Shown here: positions 18,197 through 27,560 of the stretch, in pieces
Layout: every line of letters begins with the position of its first letter
Position numbering within the stretch: position 1 is the first letter of the stretch
Assembly (NCBI GenBank): GCA_009773335.1
Contig: WRPF01000007.1
Location: 1 to 64,000, forward strand
DNA: 64,000 nucleotides
Reading direction: 5' to 3'
Source of the DNA: Caulobacteraceae bacterium
Lineage (GTDB): Bacteria; Pseudomonadota; Alphaproteobacteria; Caulobacterales; Aquidulcibacteraceae
Made by a program: the position numbers and the translations under genes
Notes under the pieces: generated by a model
The model's input: only the letters and a program-made list of their open reading frames with translations
Told to the model about the DNA's origin: nothing
Databases searched by the model: none

Positions 18197-19432
18197 ATGA
18201 TGCAAACGCCCCATGTCGCCGTCATCGGCGCCGGTCCTGCGGGACTGATGGCGAGCGAGACGCTCGCGGCGTCGGGCGTGCGCGTCACCGTGTTCGAGGC
18301 GATGCCCACGCCGGGGCGAAAGTTCCTGATGGCCGGGCGTGGCGGCCTCAACCTGACGCACTCGGAACCATTCGACACGTTCGTGTCCCGCTATGGCGAG
18401 GCGGCGGCGCGGTTGCAGCCAATACTGGAGGCTTTTTCGCCTTCCCGGTTGATCGACTGGGCCGAGGACCTCGGACAGAAGACGTTCGTCGGATCGAGCG
18501 GACGAATATTTCCAGCGACGTTGAAGGCCTCGCCGCTCCTGCGCGCCTGGCTCGCGCGCCTCGCAGCGCATGGCGTGCGCATCGAAACGCGACGGCGATG
18601 GACTGGATGGACGCAGGCCGGCGATCTTGCCTTCACCGACGAAGACGGCGGGGCGCGCCACGTTCGCGCGGATGCGACGATACTGGCGCTCGGCGGCGGC
18701 AGCTGGGCCAGGCTCGGCTCCGATGGCGCATGGACAAGCCTGCTGGCGACGCGCGGCGTGGCGATCGCTCCGTTCCGGCCCGCCAACTGCGGTTTCGTTG
18801 TCCAGTGGAGCGACATATTCGCATCGCGCTTCGCAGGCGCACCGCTGAAGGGTGTCGCACTCGCGCACGAAGACGTTTCCGCACGCGGCGAAGCAATGAT
18901 CGCATCCTACGGGCTTGAAGGCGGCGCGGTGTACGCGATCACCGCCAGGTTGCGCGACGCCATCGTACGTGATGGCGCTGCGCGCCTCGACATCGATCTG
19001 CGTCCCGATCTGGACCAGGAAACAATCGCGCAGAAGCTCGCCGCCCTGCGGCCCGGCGAGACGCTCACAAACCGCCTGCGGCGGACGTTAAACCTTTCCC
19101 CTGTCGCAATCGGAGTGCTGCGCGAAGCGCACGGCGTGTCGCTGCCTGCGGAGGCAACCGCGTTGGCGAAATGCGTAAAGACGCTGCCGGTCATGCTGCA
19201 CGCGACGGCGCCGATCGATCGCGCCATTTCGACGGCGGGCGGCGTTTCGTTCGACGCTATCGATGCAGACCTGCAGCTGCGGGCGATGCCGGGCGTGTTC
19301 GTCGCTGGCGAGATGCTCGACTGGGAAGCGCCGACCGGCGGGTATCTTCTGCAGGCATCCTTCGCGACCGGCGTCGCCGCCGCGCGCGGGGCGCTTGCAT
19401 TGCTCGCACGGGATCGGGTGCAGGGCGACTAG
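18197..19432 (+). CDS. NAD(P)/FAD-dependent oxidoreductase, HI0933 family
   Basis: 411 residues. The start is ATG 18197 (or the adjacent ATG 18200). The FAD dinucleotide-binding motif GAGPAGLMASE lies at residues about 10-20. The HI0933 signatures KFLMAGRGGLNLTHSE and the C-terminal STAGGVSFDAIDADLQLRAMPGVFVAGEMLDWEAPTGG-type block are present, the latter placing it in the TIGR03862-like branch. A flavoprotein reductase of unknown substrate. It precedes the SOS operon but is separated from it by a dedicated promoter. Confidence 0.87.
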   Translation: MMQTPHVAVIGAGPAGLMASETLAASGVRVTVFEAMPTPGRKFLMAGRGGLNLTHSEPFDTFVSRYGEAAARLQPILEAFSPSRLIDWAEDLGQKTFVGSSGRIFPATLKASPLLRAWLARLAAHGVRIETRRRWTGWTQAGDLAFTDEDGGARHVRADATILALGGGSWARLGSDGAWTSLLATRGVAIAPFRPANCGFVVQWSDIFASRFAGAPLKGVALAHEDVSARGEAMIASYGLEGGAVYAITARLRDAIVRDGAARLDIDLRPDLDQETIAQKLAALRPGETLTNRLRRTLNLSPVAIGVLREAHGVSLPAEATALAKCVKTLPVMLHATAPIDRAISTAGGVSFDAIDADLQLRAMPGVFVAGEMLDWEAPTGGYLLQASFATGVAAARGALALLARDRVQGD

Positions 19433-19496
19433 AGGCGGAGCGTCGACAGGTGTCCCGGCCCTCAATTCGTGGCCCCAGCGATGATCCACATGAGGG

Positions 19497-19531
19497 TTGT
19501 CAATGTTCTCATTTTGTTCTATATTGTTTCG
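19497..19531 (+). promoter_or_regulatory. SOS promoter of imuA-imuB-dnaE2 with LexA operator
   Basis: A direct repeat GTTC-N7-GTTC, the alphaproteobacterial LexA box, occupies 19505-19519. It sits exactly in the spacer of a good sigma-70-type promoter: TTGTCA at 19497-19502, 17-nt spacer, TATATT at 19520-19525. LexA bound here would block RNA polymerase directly. The expected transcription start, about 7 nt past the -10, coincides with the imuA ATG at 19532, so the transcript may be leaderless. Confidence 0.88.
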
Positions 19532-20269
19532 ATGCCGATCCTTTCTGCCTGCCCCCTCCGGCCGGCGCGCGACGTCGAGACGTTCAAGCAAGCGTTCCAG
19601 GACGCCGCCGCCCGGCCCGTGACCGAGATCGCGCCTGCCTCGGCAGGCGACGGTGCGGCGGCGCTCGGCTTTGCGCTGGGCTGGCTATGCGCCGCCCGGG
19701 CTGAAGGGCTCACCCTGATCGCCGTTCCGGACGAGACAAGCGCCGAGATCGGCGTCGCCTATCCGCCCGGCCTTTCCCGGTTCGGTCTTGATCCGGCGCG
19801 CATTGTTCATGTCCGCGCACCCAGGCTGAAAGACGCTCTGTGGGCCAGCGAGCAGGCGCTGGGGCTTCCCCGGACGCACGCGCTCTGCATCGTCCCGCAG
19901 GGCGCACGCCTCACCCTCACGGCGACGCGGAGGTTGCACCTCGCCGCGGAAAAAAGCGGCGCGCAGTGCGTGCTGCTGCGGTTCGATCCGCTTTCTCCCA
20001 GTGCCGCATGGACGCGCTGGAATGTGACCGGCGCACCCAGCCATGGCGCCGCCGCCGAACTCGGACCCCCGCGCTTCACGGTCTCGCTTGCGCGACGACG
20101 CAGCGGACAGTCAGGCCAGCGCTGGCTTCTGGAGTGGAACGCCCATGAGCACGCCTTTACCAACACGAGCGGAAATTTCCGCGCCGACGCCGGAGACCAG
20201 ATGGCTGGCCTTGTGGCTGCCTCGTCTGTCCACCGACCGGCTGAAACGCACCGGCGCCGCGCCGGCTGA
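19532..20269 (+). CDS. imuA: ImuA, SOS mutasome accessory protein
   Basis: 245 residues from ATG 19532. An upstream in-frame ATG at 19469 is rejected because it lies before the promoter and LexA box. A RecA/SulA-like fold is expected; residues about 45-60 (GDGAAALGFALGWLCAA) and the ALGLPRTHALCIVPQ segment fit ImuA. It acts with ImuB and DnaE2 in damage-induced mutagenesis. There is no Shine-Dalgarno sequence, consistent with a leaderless start. The 3' end overlaps imuB by 125 bp, an unusually long overlap that follows from choosing ATG 20145 for imuB. Confidence 0.9.
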   Translation: MPILSACPLRPARDVETFKQAFQDAAARPVTEIAPASAGDGAAALGFALGWLCAARAEGLTLIAVPDETSAEIGVAYPPGLSRFGLDPARIVHVRAPRLKDALWASEQALGLPRTHALCIVPQGARLTLTATRRLHLAAEKSGAQCVLLRFDPLSPSAAWTRWNVTGAPSHGAAAELGPPRFTVSLARRRSGQSGQRWLLEWNAHEHAFTNTSGNFRADAGDQMAGLVAASSVHRPAETHRRRAG

Positions 20270-21710
20270 CCGCCCTCTCGCCGTTTACGCCAAGACCGGC
20301 AATGCGTTTGTGTTGACCGCCGTCGATGCGCAGTCCTCAGCGCGCGGACTCGCAGCGGGCATGCCGCTCGCCGACGCGCGCGCGCTCTGCCCCGCGCTGT
20401 ACGCCGCGGAAGCCAACCAGGGCGCAGACGCACGGTTCCTCGACGCCATCGCAGAATGGTGCGAGCGATACACGCCTGTGGTCGCGCTTGATCCGCCGGA
20501 CGGACTTTTTCTGGACATCACGGGGTGTGCGCATCTGTTCGACGGCGAACGTCCATTGCTCGCCGGCATGCTGGACAGTCTCGCACGACGGCATCTGCGC
20601 GCGCGCGCCGCCATCGCCCCGACGCCCGCCGCCGCCTGGGCGCTCGCGCGCTCCGGAAAACAGCAGATCATCGACCGCGCCGGCCTGCACGCAGCTCTCG
20701 CCTCCCTGCCAGTCGCCGCCTTGCGCCTGTCGCCGGCGGCGCGAGCCCTGCTGGAGCGGTTTGGTCTCAAGCGGATCGGCCAGATCGCCGACGCGCCGCG
20801 CGCGCCATTTGCAGCGCGCGCAGGGCAGGACGTGATGCGACGGCTGGATCTGGCCTACGGTCGCGCGCGCGAAGCCCTTGCGCCGCGCCGCCCGCCGCCG
20901 CCCGTGATGGCGTTCCGGCGCCTCGTCGAACCGATCATGACCCTTGAGGCCATCCTCGTCGTCGCCGAGGCGCTCTGCGCCGACATTCTCGCCCAGTGCG
21001 ACCTGAAAGGCGTGGGCGTACGCAGGCTGTACCTGCGTCTCTTTGGCGTGGACGCCAAGACGCGCACCGTATCGCTCGGACTGAGCCAGCCGGAGCGCGC
21101 CGCGCGCGCCATCATGCGACTCCTGAGCGACCGTCTCGCGCGGGCTGCGGACACATTCGACGCCGCCTTCGGCTTCGAGGCGATGCGGCTCGATGCCGTC
21201 GAGGTCACGCCGCTGGTCTCGGAGGAGGGCGATCTCGAAAACAGGATCACCCATGACTCCCGGAGCGAAGCCCGCCTTGTCGATGCGCTTGTCGTCCGTC
21301 TCGGCGCCGAGCGGGTATGTCGCCCGCATTTCGGCGACGCGCACGCTCCGGAGCGCGCCGGCGCATGGCGTCCTGTCGTGCAGCTCAGCGCTTTCTCACC
21401 ACCATCGCCGGAAGATGGCGTGATGCGCCGCCCGCTCACCCTTTTCACACACGCACAGCCCATCGAGACGATGGCGGAAGTGCCGGACGGTCCGCCGATG
21501 CGGTTCCGCTGGCGGCGGGTCGTGCATGAAGTGTCGCGCGCGGAGGGGCCCGAGCGCATCACGCCGCACTGGCTGCGCGCATCGGACGCCCGCACGCGCG
21601 ATTACTACCGTGTGGAGGATACGTCCGGGAAACGCTACTGGCTCTACCGTGAAGGTTTCTATGACGGCGCTGACGCGCCGCGCTGGTTCATGCACGGCCT
21701 GTTCGCATGA
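20145..21710 (+). CDS. imuB: ImuB, Y-family polymerase-like adaptor of translesion synthesis
   Basis: 521 residues from ATG 20145. The Y-family fold is recognisable, but the metal-binding acidic residues are absent: the N-terminal motif reads LALWLPRLSTDR (residues 21-32) and the second reads LFLDITG (121-127) instead of the SIDE-type motif. This is the known ImuB signature of a non-catalytic adaptor. QLSAF near residue 412 is a candidate beta-clamp binding motif. The C-terminal segment (PDGPPMRFRWRR, GPERITPHW, DYYRVED, RYWLYREG) is the ImuB tail that contacts partners. Its last 4 bases overlap the dnaE2 start (ATGA). Confidence 0.93.
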   Translation: MSTPLPTRAEISAPTPETRWLALWLPRLSTDRLKRTGAAPADRPLAVYAKTGNAFVLTAVDAQSSARGLAAGMPLADARALCPALYAAEANQGADARFLDAIAEWCERYTPVVALDPPDGLFLDITGCAHLFDGERPLLAGMLDSLARRHLRARAAIAPTPAAAWALARSGKQQIIDRAGLHAALASLPVAALRLSPAARALLERFGLKRIGQIADAPRAPFAARAGQDVMRRLDLAYGRAREALAPRRPPPPVMAFRRLVEPIMTLEAILVVAEALCADILAQCDLKGVGVRRLYLRLFGVDAKTRTVSLGLSQPERAARAIMRLLSDRLARAADTFDAAFGFEAMRLDAVEVTPLVSEEGDLENRITHDSRSEARLVDALVVRLGAERVCRPHFGDAHAPERAGAWRPVVQLSAFSPPSPEDGVMRRPLTLFTHAQPIETMAEVPDGPPMRFRWRRVVHEVSRAEGPERITPHWLRASDARTRDYYRVEDTSGKRYWLYREGFYDGADAPRWFMHGLFA

Positions 21711-24700
21711 GCGGATTCGCGGAACTGGCCATCACCACCAACTTCTCCTTCCTGCGCGGGGCGTCGCATCCGGAAGAGCTCGTCCTGCAGGCAAAGGCGC
21801 TTGGCCTTGCAGGCATCGGCGTCGCTGACCGCAACACGCTGGCCGGCATCGTCCGCGCGCATGCGGCGGCAAAGCAGCATGGCGTGCGCCTCGCAGTCGG
21901 CGCCAGGCTTGTCTTTCGCGACGCGACGCCGGACATCCTCGTCTACCCGAAGGATCGCGCCGCCTATGGCCGCCTGACGCGACTTCTCACCATAGGCAAC
22001 CGGCGGGCCCCCAAGGGCGAATGCTGGCTCGACTTCGCGGATTTTCTCGCCCACGCGGATGGGCAGCAGCCGATCGTTTCGCCGCGCATCGATACCGGAG
22101 CAGCGACGGACGGCGCGCTGCACACGTGTCTCGAAGCCGTCCGGGAGCGCGCCGGCGTCGTCTGGCTGGCGGCGCGCTTCGTGTTCGACGGCGAGGATCG
22201 CAGGCGCTTGCGCCTTTTTGAACAAGCGGCGTCGCAGACAGGCGCGCGGCTTCTGGCCACGACGGAACCCCTTCACCACGTCGCGGAGCGACGCCCTCTG
22301 CTCGACGTGCTCACATGCGTGCATGAAAAGACGACACTCGAGACCGCGGGGCAACGTCTTGCCGTCAACGCCGAACGCCACCTCAAACCGGCGGAAGAAA
22401 TGCGGCGCCTTTACCGGGATGCGCCGCATGTCGTCGATGAGACATCGCGGTTTCTGGACGGCGTACGGTTTTCACTCGACGAACTGAGCTACCAGTATCC
22501 CGACGAAACCATCGCAGGTTACGCCAACGCCCAGGAAGCGCTCGAGGCGCTGACATGGAAAGGCGCCGACAAACGATACCCGGAGGGCGTCCCCGACAGC
22601 GTTTGCAAGACGCTGACACGGGAATTGGGGATCGTCGGCCAACTCAACTATGCGCCCTATTTTCTTACCGTCGCAGATATCGTACGCTACGCGCGCGAGG
22701 AACGTGGCATTCTATGTCAGGGGCGCGGCTCGGCTGCCAATTCCGTCATCTGCTACTGCCTTGGCGTCACATCCGTCGATCCGGCGCGATTCAAGTTGCT
22801 GTTCGATCGCTTCCTCTCCGCAGAGAGAAACGAACCGCCGGACATTGACGTCGACTTTGAGCACGAACGCCGCGAGGAGGCGATCCAGTATGTTTACGAA
22901 AAATACGGTCGCGACCGCGCCGCACTTGCTGCGACGCTGATATGCTATCGTGGCCGGAGCGCGATCCGTGATGTCTGCAAGGCGTTCGGCTACTCCGAGG
23001 ACACGATATCCGCGCTTTCCAAAACCCAGCAATGGTGGTCGAGCAGCGTCAGCGAGAATGATCTCCGCTCGCTTGGGCTTGATCCTGAAGACCGCAGGTT
23101 GATGACGTGCCTGCATCTCGCCCGGCAACTGCGTGGATTTCCCAGGCATCTTTCCCAACACGTCGGCGGCTTCGTCATCACACGTGACAGGCTCGATGAT
23201 ATCGTGCCGATCCAGAACGCCGCGATGGAGGACCGCACCGTTGTCGAATGGAGCAAGGACGATCTGGAGGAACTCAAGATCCTCAAGGTGGATCTTTTAG
23301 GTCTCGGCATGCTGACATGCCTGCGCAAGGCATTCACCATGATCGAGGAACACTACCCTTCGTGGTCATGCACCGACGACAAGCTCACGCTGGACACTTT
23401 GCCAAAGGAAGACCCGGCCGTTTACCGCATGCTGAAGCGTGCAGATTCTGTCGGCGTCTTTCAGGTCGAGAGTCGCGCGCAGATGTCGATGCTGCCGCGG
23501 CTGCGACCCGAAGAATTCTACGACCTCGTCATCGAGGTGGCGATCGTGCGGCCCGGCCCCATCCAGGGCGGAATGGTGCATCCCTATCTGAGACGTAAAC
23601 AGAATCTCGAACCCATCACCTACCCCTCGCCCGAGCTGGAGGAAGTGCTGAAGCGCACGCTCGGCGTGCCACTCTTCCAGGAGCAGGCTATGGAGATCGC
23701 CATTGTCGGGGCAGGTTTCACACCGCCGGAAGCCGACAAACTCCGGCGCGCCATGGCGACCTTCCGTCGTGTCGGCACAATCGGCCAGCTCCGCGAGAAG
23801 TTCATCAACGGCATGCTCTCCAACGGCTACACGCAGGCCTTCGCCGAAGGGAGTTTCAAGCAGATCGAAGGCTTCGGCGAGTATGGCTTTCCGGAAAGCC
23901 ACGCGCAGAGCTTCGCGCTGCTCGTCTATGCATCTTCATGGATCAAGTGCCACTATCCGGACGTGTTCGCGGCGGCGCTTCTCAACGCACAGCCCATGGG
24001 ATTTTATGCCCCGGCGCAGATTGTCCGCGACGCCGAGGAACATGGCGTCGAAGTTCGCGCACCGGACATCAATCATGCACGCTGGGACAACGCGCTCGAA
24101 CCCGGCCCCGTTGCAGGCGAACGGTTGAATACGCGTCACATCGAGATGCGCAATGACGTCCGGACCAGAAATGCCCTGCGCCTCGGTTTCCGGCAGATCG
24201 ACGGTCTTCACGACGAAGACATGGAACGTCTCGTCTCACGAAGATCCTCCGGATACGATTCCGTCCGCGACGTCTGGCTGCGCGGCGGCCTTTCACCCGC
24301 TGTCATCGAGCGCCTTGCCGATGCCGACGCCTTCCGCTCCATCGGCCTCGATCGCCGCGACGCGCTCTGGGCCGCACGCGGGCTTAACCGCGTCGGCGGG
24401 CAGGAAGACGCCCCGCTCTTCGCCCATGCCGCCGGCCCCTCGCATGAGCCTGACGCAGGCTTGCCGCCCCTGCGCCTCGGGGAACAGGTGGTGGAGGACT
24501 ACCGGACGCTCGGCCTTTCGCTGAAGGCGCATCCTGCAGGACTTCTCAGGGAGGATCTCGCTGCGCGAAAAGTAATTCCCGCATCCTCCCTCGCCGATAC
24601 GCGCAACGGCGCCCGCGTGCGCGTCGCCGGCCTTGTTCTCGTGCGCCAGCGTCCCGGCACTGCGTCAGGCGTCATCTTCATGACGCTGGAGGACGAGACC

Positions 24701-25012
24701 CACATCGCCAACATCATCGTCTGGCCGCGTGTGTTCGAGCAGTTCCGCAAGGAAGTGCTCGGCGCACGCCTCTGCGCCGTCGATGGCGTCGTCCAGAACG
24801 AGAGCGGCGTAGTACATATCGTCGCCGAACGCCTGCACGACTTCAGCCCCCTCCTGACCCGCCTCTCATCGGACACGATGCCGGTTGCGACTGCCCGCGC
24901 CGACGAGACGAGCCGCTCCACGGCGGATGCTCGCACCCATCCCCGAAACGTGCGCCACGATCTTGCCGGCAACGCCGCAGGCGTGATGCCGAAGGGGCGC
25001 AATTTTCACTGA
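21707..25012 (+). CDS. dnaE2: DnaE2 error-prone DNA polymerase III alpha subunit
   Basis: 1101 residues, the usual length. The N-terminal PHP domain starts at once (FAELAITTNFSFLRGASHPEEL). The polymerase catalytic aspartates are in PPDIDVDFEHERREEA near residues 378-393; GRGSAANSVICYCLGVT and DLLGLGMLTCLRKAF are further palm/thumb landmarks. A C-terminal OB fold (RVRVAGLVLVRQRPGTASG) is followed by a basic tail. Performs translesion synthesis after damage together with ImuA and ImuB. Translationally coupled to imuB by a 4-bp overlap. Confidence 0.96.
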   Translation: MSGFAELAITTNFSFLRGASHPEELVLQAKALGLAGIGVADRNTLAGIVRAHAAAKQHGVRLAVGARLVFRDATPDILVYPKDRAAYGRLTRLLTIGNRRAPKGECWLDFADFLAHADGQQPIVSPRIDTGAATDGALHTCLEAVRERAGVVWLAARFVFDGEDRRRLRLFEQAASQTGARLLATTEPLHHVAERRPLLDVLTCVHEKTTLETAGQRLAVNAERHLKPAEEMRRLYRDAPHVVDETSRFLDGVRFSLDELSYQYPDETIAGYANAQEALEALTWKGADKRYPEGVPDSVCKTLTRELGIVGQLNYAPYFLTVADIVRYAREERGILCQGRGSAANSVICYCLGVTSVDPARFKLLFDRFLSAERNEPPDIDVDFEHERREEAIQYVYEKYGRDRAALAATLICYRGRSAIRDVCKAFGYSEDTISALSKTQQWWSSSVSENDLRSLGLDPEDRRLMTCLHLARQLRGFPRHLSQHVGGFVITRDRLDDIVPIQNAAMEDRTVVEWSKDDLEELKILKVDLLGLGMLTCLRKAFTMIEEHYPSWSCTDDKLTLDTLPKEDPAVYRMLKRADSVGVFQVESRAQMSMLPRLRPEEFYDLVIEVAIVRPGPIQGGMVHPYLRRKQNLEPITYPSPELEEVLKRTLGVPLFQEQAMEIAIVGAGFTPPEADKLRRAMATFRRVGTIGQLREKFINGMLSNGYTQAFAEGSFKQIEGFGEYGFPESHAQSFALLVYASSWIKCHYPDVFAAALLNAQPMGFYAPAQIVRDAEEHGVEVRAPDINHARWDNALEPGPVAGERLNTRHIEMRNDVRTRNALRLGFRQIDGLHDEDMERLVSRRSSGYDSVRDVWLRGGLSPAVIERLADADAFRSIGLDRRDALWAARGLNRVGGQEDAPLFAHAAGPSHEPDAGLPPLRLGEQVVEDYRTLGLSLKAHPAGLLREDLAARKVIPASSLADTRNGARVRVAGLVLVRQRPGTASGVIFMTLEDETHIANIIVWPRVFEQFRKEVLGARLCAVDGVVQNESGVVHIVAERLHDFSPLLTRLSSDTMPVATARADETSRSTADARTHPRNVRHDLAGNAAGVMPKGRNFH

Positions 25013-25080
25013 TCCGGTGGGGCGGCGAAGGCCGGCTGACCTGTCTTGCCCACCTGCCGCGATGATGCCTAAGCTCGCTC

Positions 25081-26478
25081 ATGTCGCCGCGCCCCACAAT
25101 CGGATTCTGGGACATCGTCCTCTACGCGACAGCGATGAACTTCGGAATCCGGTGGCTCTCGACGGCAGCTGCGGTCGGCCCGGCGTCGCTTCTCATCTGG
25201 ATATTCGCGGCGCTCGGCTTCCTCGCGCCCCTGGTGATCGCAACAGCGGAACTCGCCGGCCGGCATGACGGCGAGGGCGCCGTCTATGTGTGGACGCGCG
25301 AAGCGCTCGGCCCCTTCGCCGGATTCATCTGCGGGTGGATCTACTGGACGTGCAACCTGCCGTTCTTCTCAGGCCTGCTCTATTTCATCGTCGGCGTCAT
25401 CGCGACCGCCTGCGGACCGGACGCCAGGGCGCTGCTCGATCAACCCGGCGCGCACGTGATCGTGGCTTCGACGCTCGCCATCGGCGTCGCAGCGCTGCAC
25501 CTCGCCGGGCTTGGCGTCGGCAAGTGGTTACCCAACATCGGAGCGATGTCTTCTCTGGCGCTGCTGGCGTTGCTGGTCGGCGCCGGCGCAATTCTCGCCG
25601 CGACGATGGGTTCGGCGACATCGTTCACGAATGCGTCCTACCTGCCAACCTTCGACGCCGACGGCGCGATACTCTGGTCAACCATGGTCTTCGCCTTTGG
25701 CGGCGCGGAAGGCGTCGCCTTGCTGCGCAACGATGTGCGCGGCGGCATGGCGCACCTCGTGCGCGCTGTCGGCGTTGTCGGCATCTTCCTGACGCTGGCG
25801 TACATTTCAGGTTCCGCGGCGATCATGGCGATCATCCCTACAGCGGAAGCATCAAGACTTTCGGGATTGCCGGACGCAATCGCGACGAGTCTCGCAAAGC
25901 TAGGGTTCGCCGTCTGGGCGCCGGTCGCGCTCGGCGTGCTCGCGATCGCTTCACTCGGCTCCTACAGCGCCTGGTTCGGCGTCGCGGCCCGCCTGCCGCT
26001 GGCGGTGGGAATCGACCGGTTCGCACCAGCCGTGTTCGCGAAGCTGCATCCACGCACCGGCGCGCCGGTCGCGGCGATCGTGACACAGACCGTCATCGTT
26101 ATCGTGCTGATCGTGATCAGTCAGGCCGGCGCGACCATGGAGGCGGCCTACGACTTCCTGGTCGCCATGAGCGTGCTGTCCTACACGCTGCCATTCGTCT
26201 TCCTGTTCGTCGCCTACCTGAAGGCACAAGACAGGCCCGCGCCCGAAGGCGCATGGACCGTTCCGGGCGGACCAAACGCCGGGCGCGCTATCGGCTGGAC
26301 TGGCCTGCTTGTCTCCGGAAGCGCCATATTCTGCACGCTTGTTCCCAGTCCCGACGCCGCAGACCCTGCCGGCGCCACGTTCAAACTGCTTTCGGCCTCG
26401 GGAGTCTTGATCCTCTCTGGCGCGGCCTTCTATGCCTTGGCGCGCGCTCGACGCATCTTTGCCTCGCCTGGAGCATGA
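25081..26478 (+). CDS. APC superfamily amino acid / amine permease
   Basis: 465 residues, about 12 transmembrane helices. The first helix contains GFWDIVLYATAMNFGIRW, and helix 3 follows GEGAVYVWTREALGPFAGFICGW, the conserved APC entry. FGGAEGVALLRNDVRGG in the middle is also typical. Likely imports an amino acid or related amine. The stop overlaps the start of the Rieske oxygenase gene (ATGA at 26475-26478). This tight coupling suggests the permease brings in the oxygenase substrate or a precursor. Confidence 0.88.
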   Translation: MSPRPTIGFWDIVLYATAMNFGIRWLSTAAAVGPASLLIWIFAALGFLAPLVIATAELAGRHDGEGAVYVWTREALGPFAGFICGWIYWTCNLPFFSGLLYFIVGVIATACGPDARALLDQPGAHVIVASTLAIGVAALHLAGLGVGKWLPNIGAMSSLALLALLVGAGAILAATMGSATSFTNASYLPTFDADGAILWSTMVFAFGGAEGVALLRNDVRGGMAHLVRAVGVVGIFLTLAYISGSAAIMAIIPTAEASRLSGLPDAIATSLAKLGFAVWAPVALGVLAIASLGSYSAWFGVAARLPLAVGIDRFAPAVFAKLHPRTGAPVAAIVTQTVIVIVLIVISQAGATMEAAYDFLVAMSVLSYTLPFVFLFVAYLKAQDRPAPEGAWTVPGGPNAGRAIGWTGLLVSGSAIFCTLVPSPDAADPAGATFKLLSASGVLILSGAAFYALARARRIFASPGA

Positions 26479-27497
26479 CGATGGAAACGGCGATACGCAC
26501 CGCACCCGCCTCCTGGTATTCCGATCCCTCCTGCTGGCCCCGCGAGCGGAAACACATCTTCGCGCGTGCGTGGCAATTCGCAACGCACGTCAGCGACCTT
26601 CCGGCACCCGGATGCTGGCGCGCGGAAACGCTCGCGGGATATCCCATCGTGATCGTGCGCGGCGAGGACGATGTCCTGCGCGCCTTCCACAACGTGTGCC
26701 GCCATCGCGCCGGGCCGCTGACGAACGCAGACAGCGGCAAATGCGAAGGCGCGTTGACCTGCCAGTACCACGGTTGGCGCTACGCCCTTGACGGTCGCCT
26801 ACGGAGCGCACGGGACTTCGGTCCCGCGAGCGATTTCGACATAAGGGACTTCAGTCTTTTTCCGGTGCAGATCGACGTCTGGCGCGGGCTCATCTTCGTC
26901 GCGATCGATGCAGGGACGCCACCCCTGCGCTCGTTTCTCGCACCGCTCGATGCGCGCCTTGCCGACACCGACTGGCGGGACATGCACATCGCCCTGCGGC
27001 GATCGCACGACCTTCGCTGCAACTGGAAGACTTACGTCGAGAACTACCTCGAAGGGTATCACGTGCCGGCCATGCACCCGGGTCTCGACGCCGAAATCGT
27101 CGCTGCGGACTACAGGGTTCGCGTCGAAGGCGCGATCGCCATCCACGAAGTCCCGATGCGCGACCTCAACCCCGTCTACGATGGCCTGTGGGCGTGGGCC
27201 TGGCCAAACCTCGGTTTCAACATCTACGCGCGCGGCCTCATGATCGAGCGGATGGCGCCGAACGGACAAGGCGGCACCCGGCTCGAATACCTCTACCTGA
27301 CGCCAGCGGGAGAGGACGTTTCGCCTGAAACGCTGAAAATGTCGGATGCCGTCACCGCTGAAGACAAATGGATCACCGAACGCGTCCAGGAGAACCTGGA
27401 CGCGGGCGTGTACGACACCGGGCGACTTTCACCGAAGCACGAAGGCGCGGTGGCGGCGTTTCAGAAGATGGTCGGCGACGCCCTGGGGCAGGCCTGA
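26475..27497 (+). CDS. Rieske non-haem iron oxygenase, alpha subunit (GbcA/CntA-like)
   Basis: 340 residues from ATG 26475. The Rieske [2Fe-2S] ligands are Cys75, His77, Cys96 and His99 (CRH and CQYH). The mononuclear iron site is ENYLEGYHVPAMH, with His196 and His201; the third acidic ligand is not assigned. The C-terminal pattern ERVQENLDAGVYDTGRLSPKHEGAVAAFQ resembles the Rieske branch that acts on quaternary amines (glycine betaine, carnitine, stachydrine), so an oxidative N-demethylase or hydroxylase on a small amine is a reasonable guess. No ferredoxin or reductase partner is encoded nearby. Confidence 0.86.
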   Translation: MTMETAIRTAPASWYSDPSCWPRERKHIFARAWQFATHVSDLPAPGCWRAETLAGYPIVIVRGEDDVLRAFHNVCRHRAGPLTNADSGKCEGALTCQYHGWRYALDGRLRSARDFGPASDFDIRDFSLFPVQIDVWRGLIFVAIDAGTPPLRSFLAPLDARLADTDWRDMHIALRRSHDLRCNWKTYVENYLEGYHVPAMHPGLDAEIVAADYRVRVEGAIAIHEVPMRDLNPVYDGLWAWAWPNLGFNIYARGLMIERMAPNGQGGTRLEYLYLTPAGEDVSPETLKMSDAVTAEDKWITERVQENLDAGVYDTGRLSPKHEGAVAAFQKMVGDALGQA

Positions 27498-27560
27498 GCC
27501 GCGTCTTGCGTCGGCGTCCCCTTCGCCGCAGAAAGAAACTGAAGGATCGTTCGGAAGATC

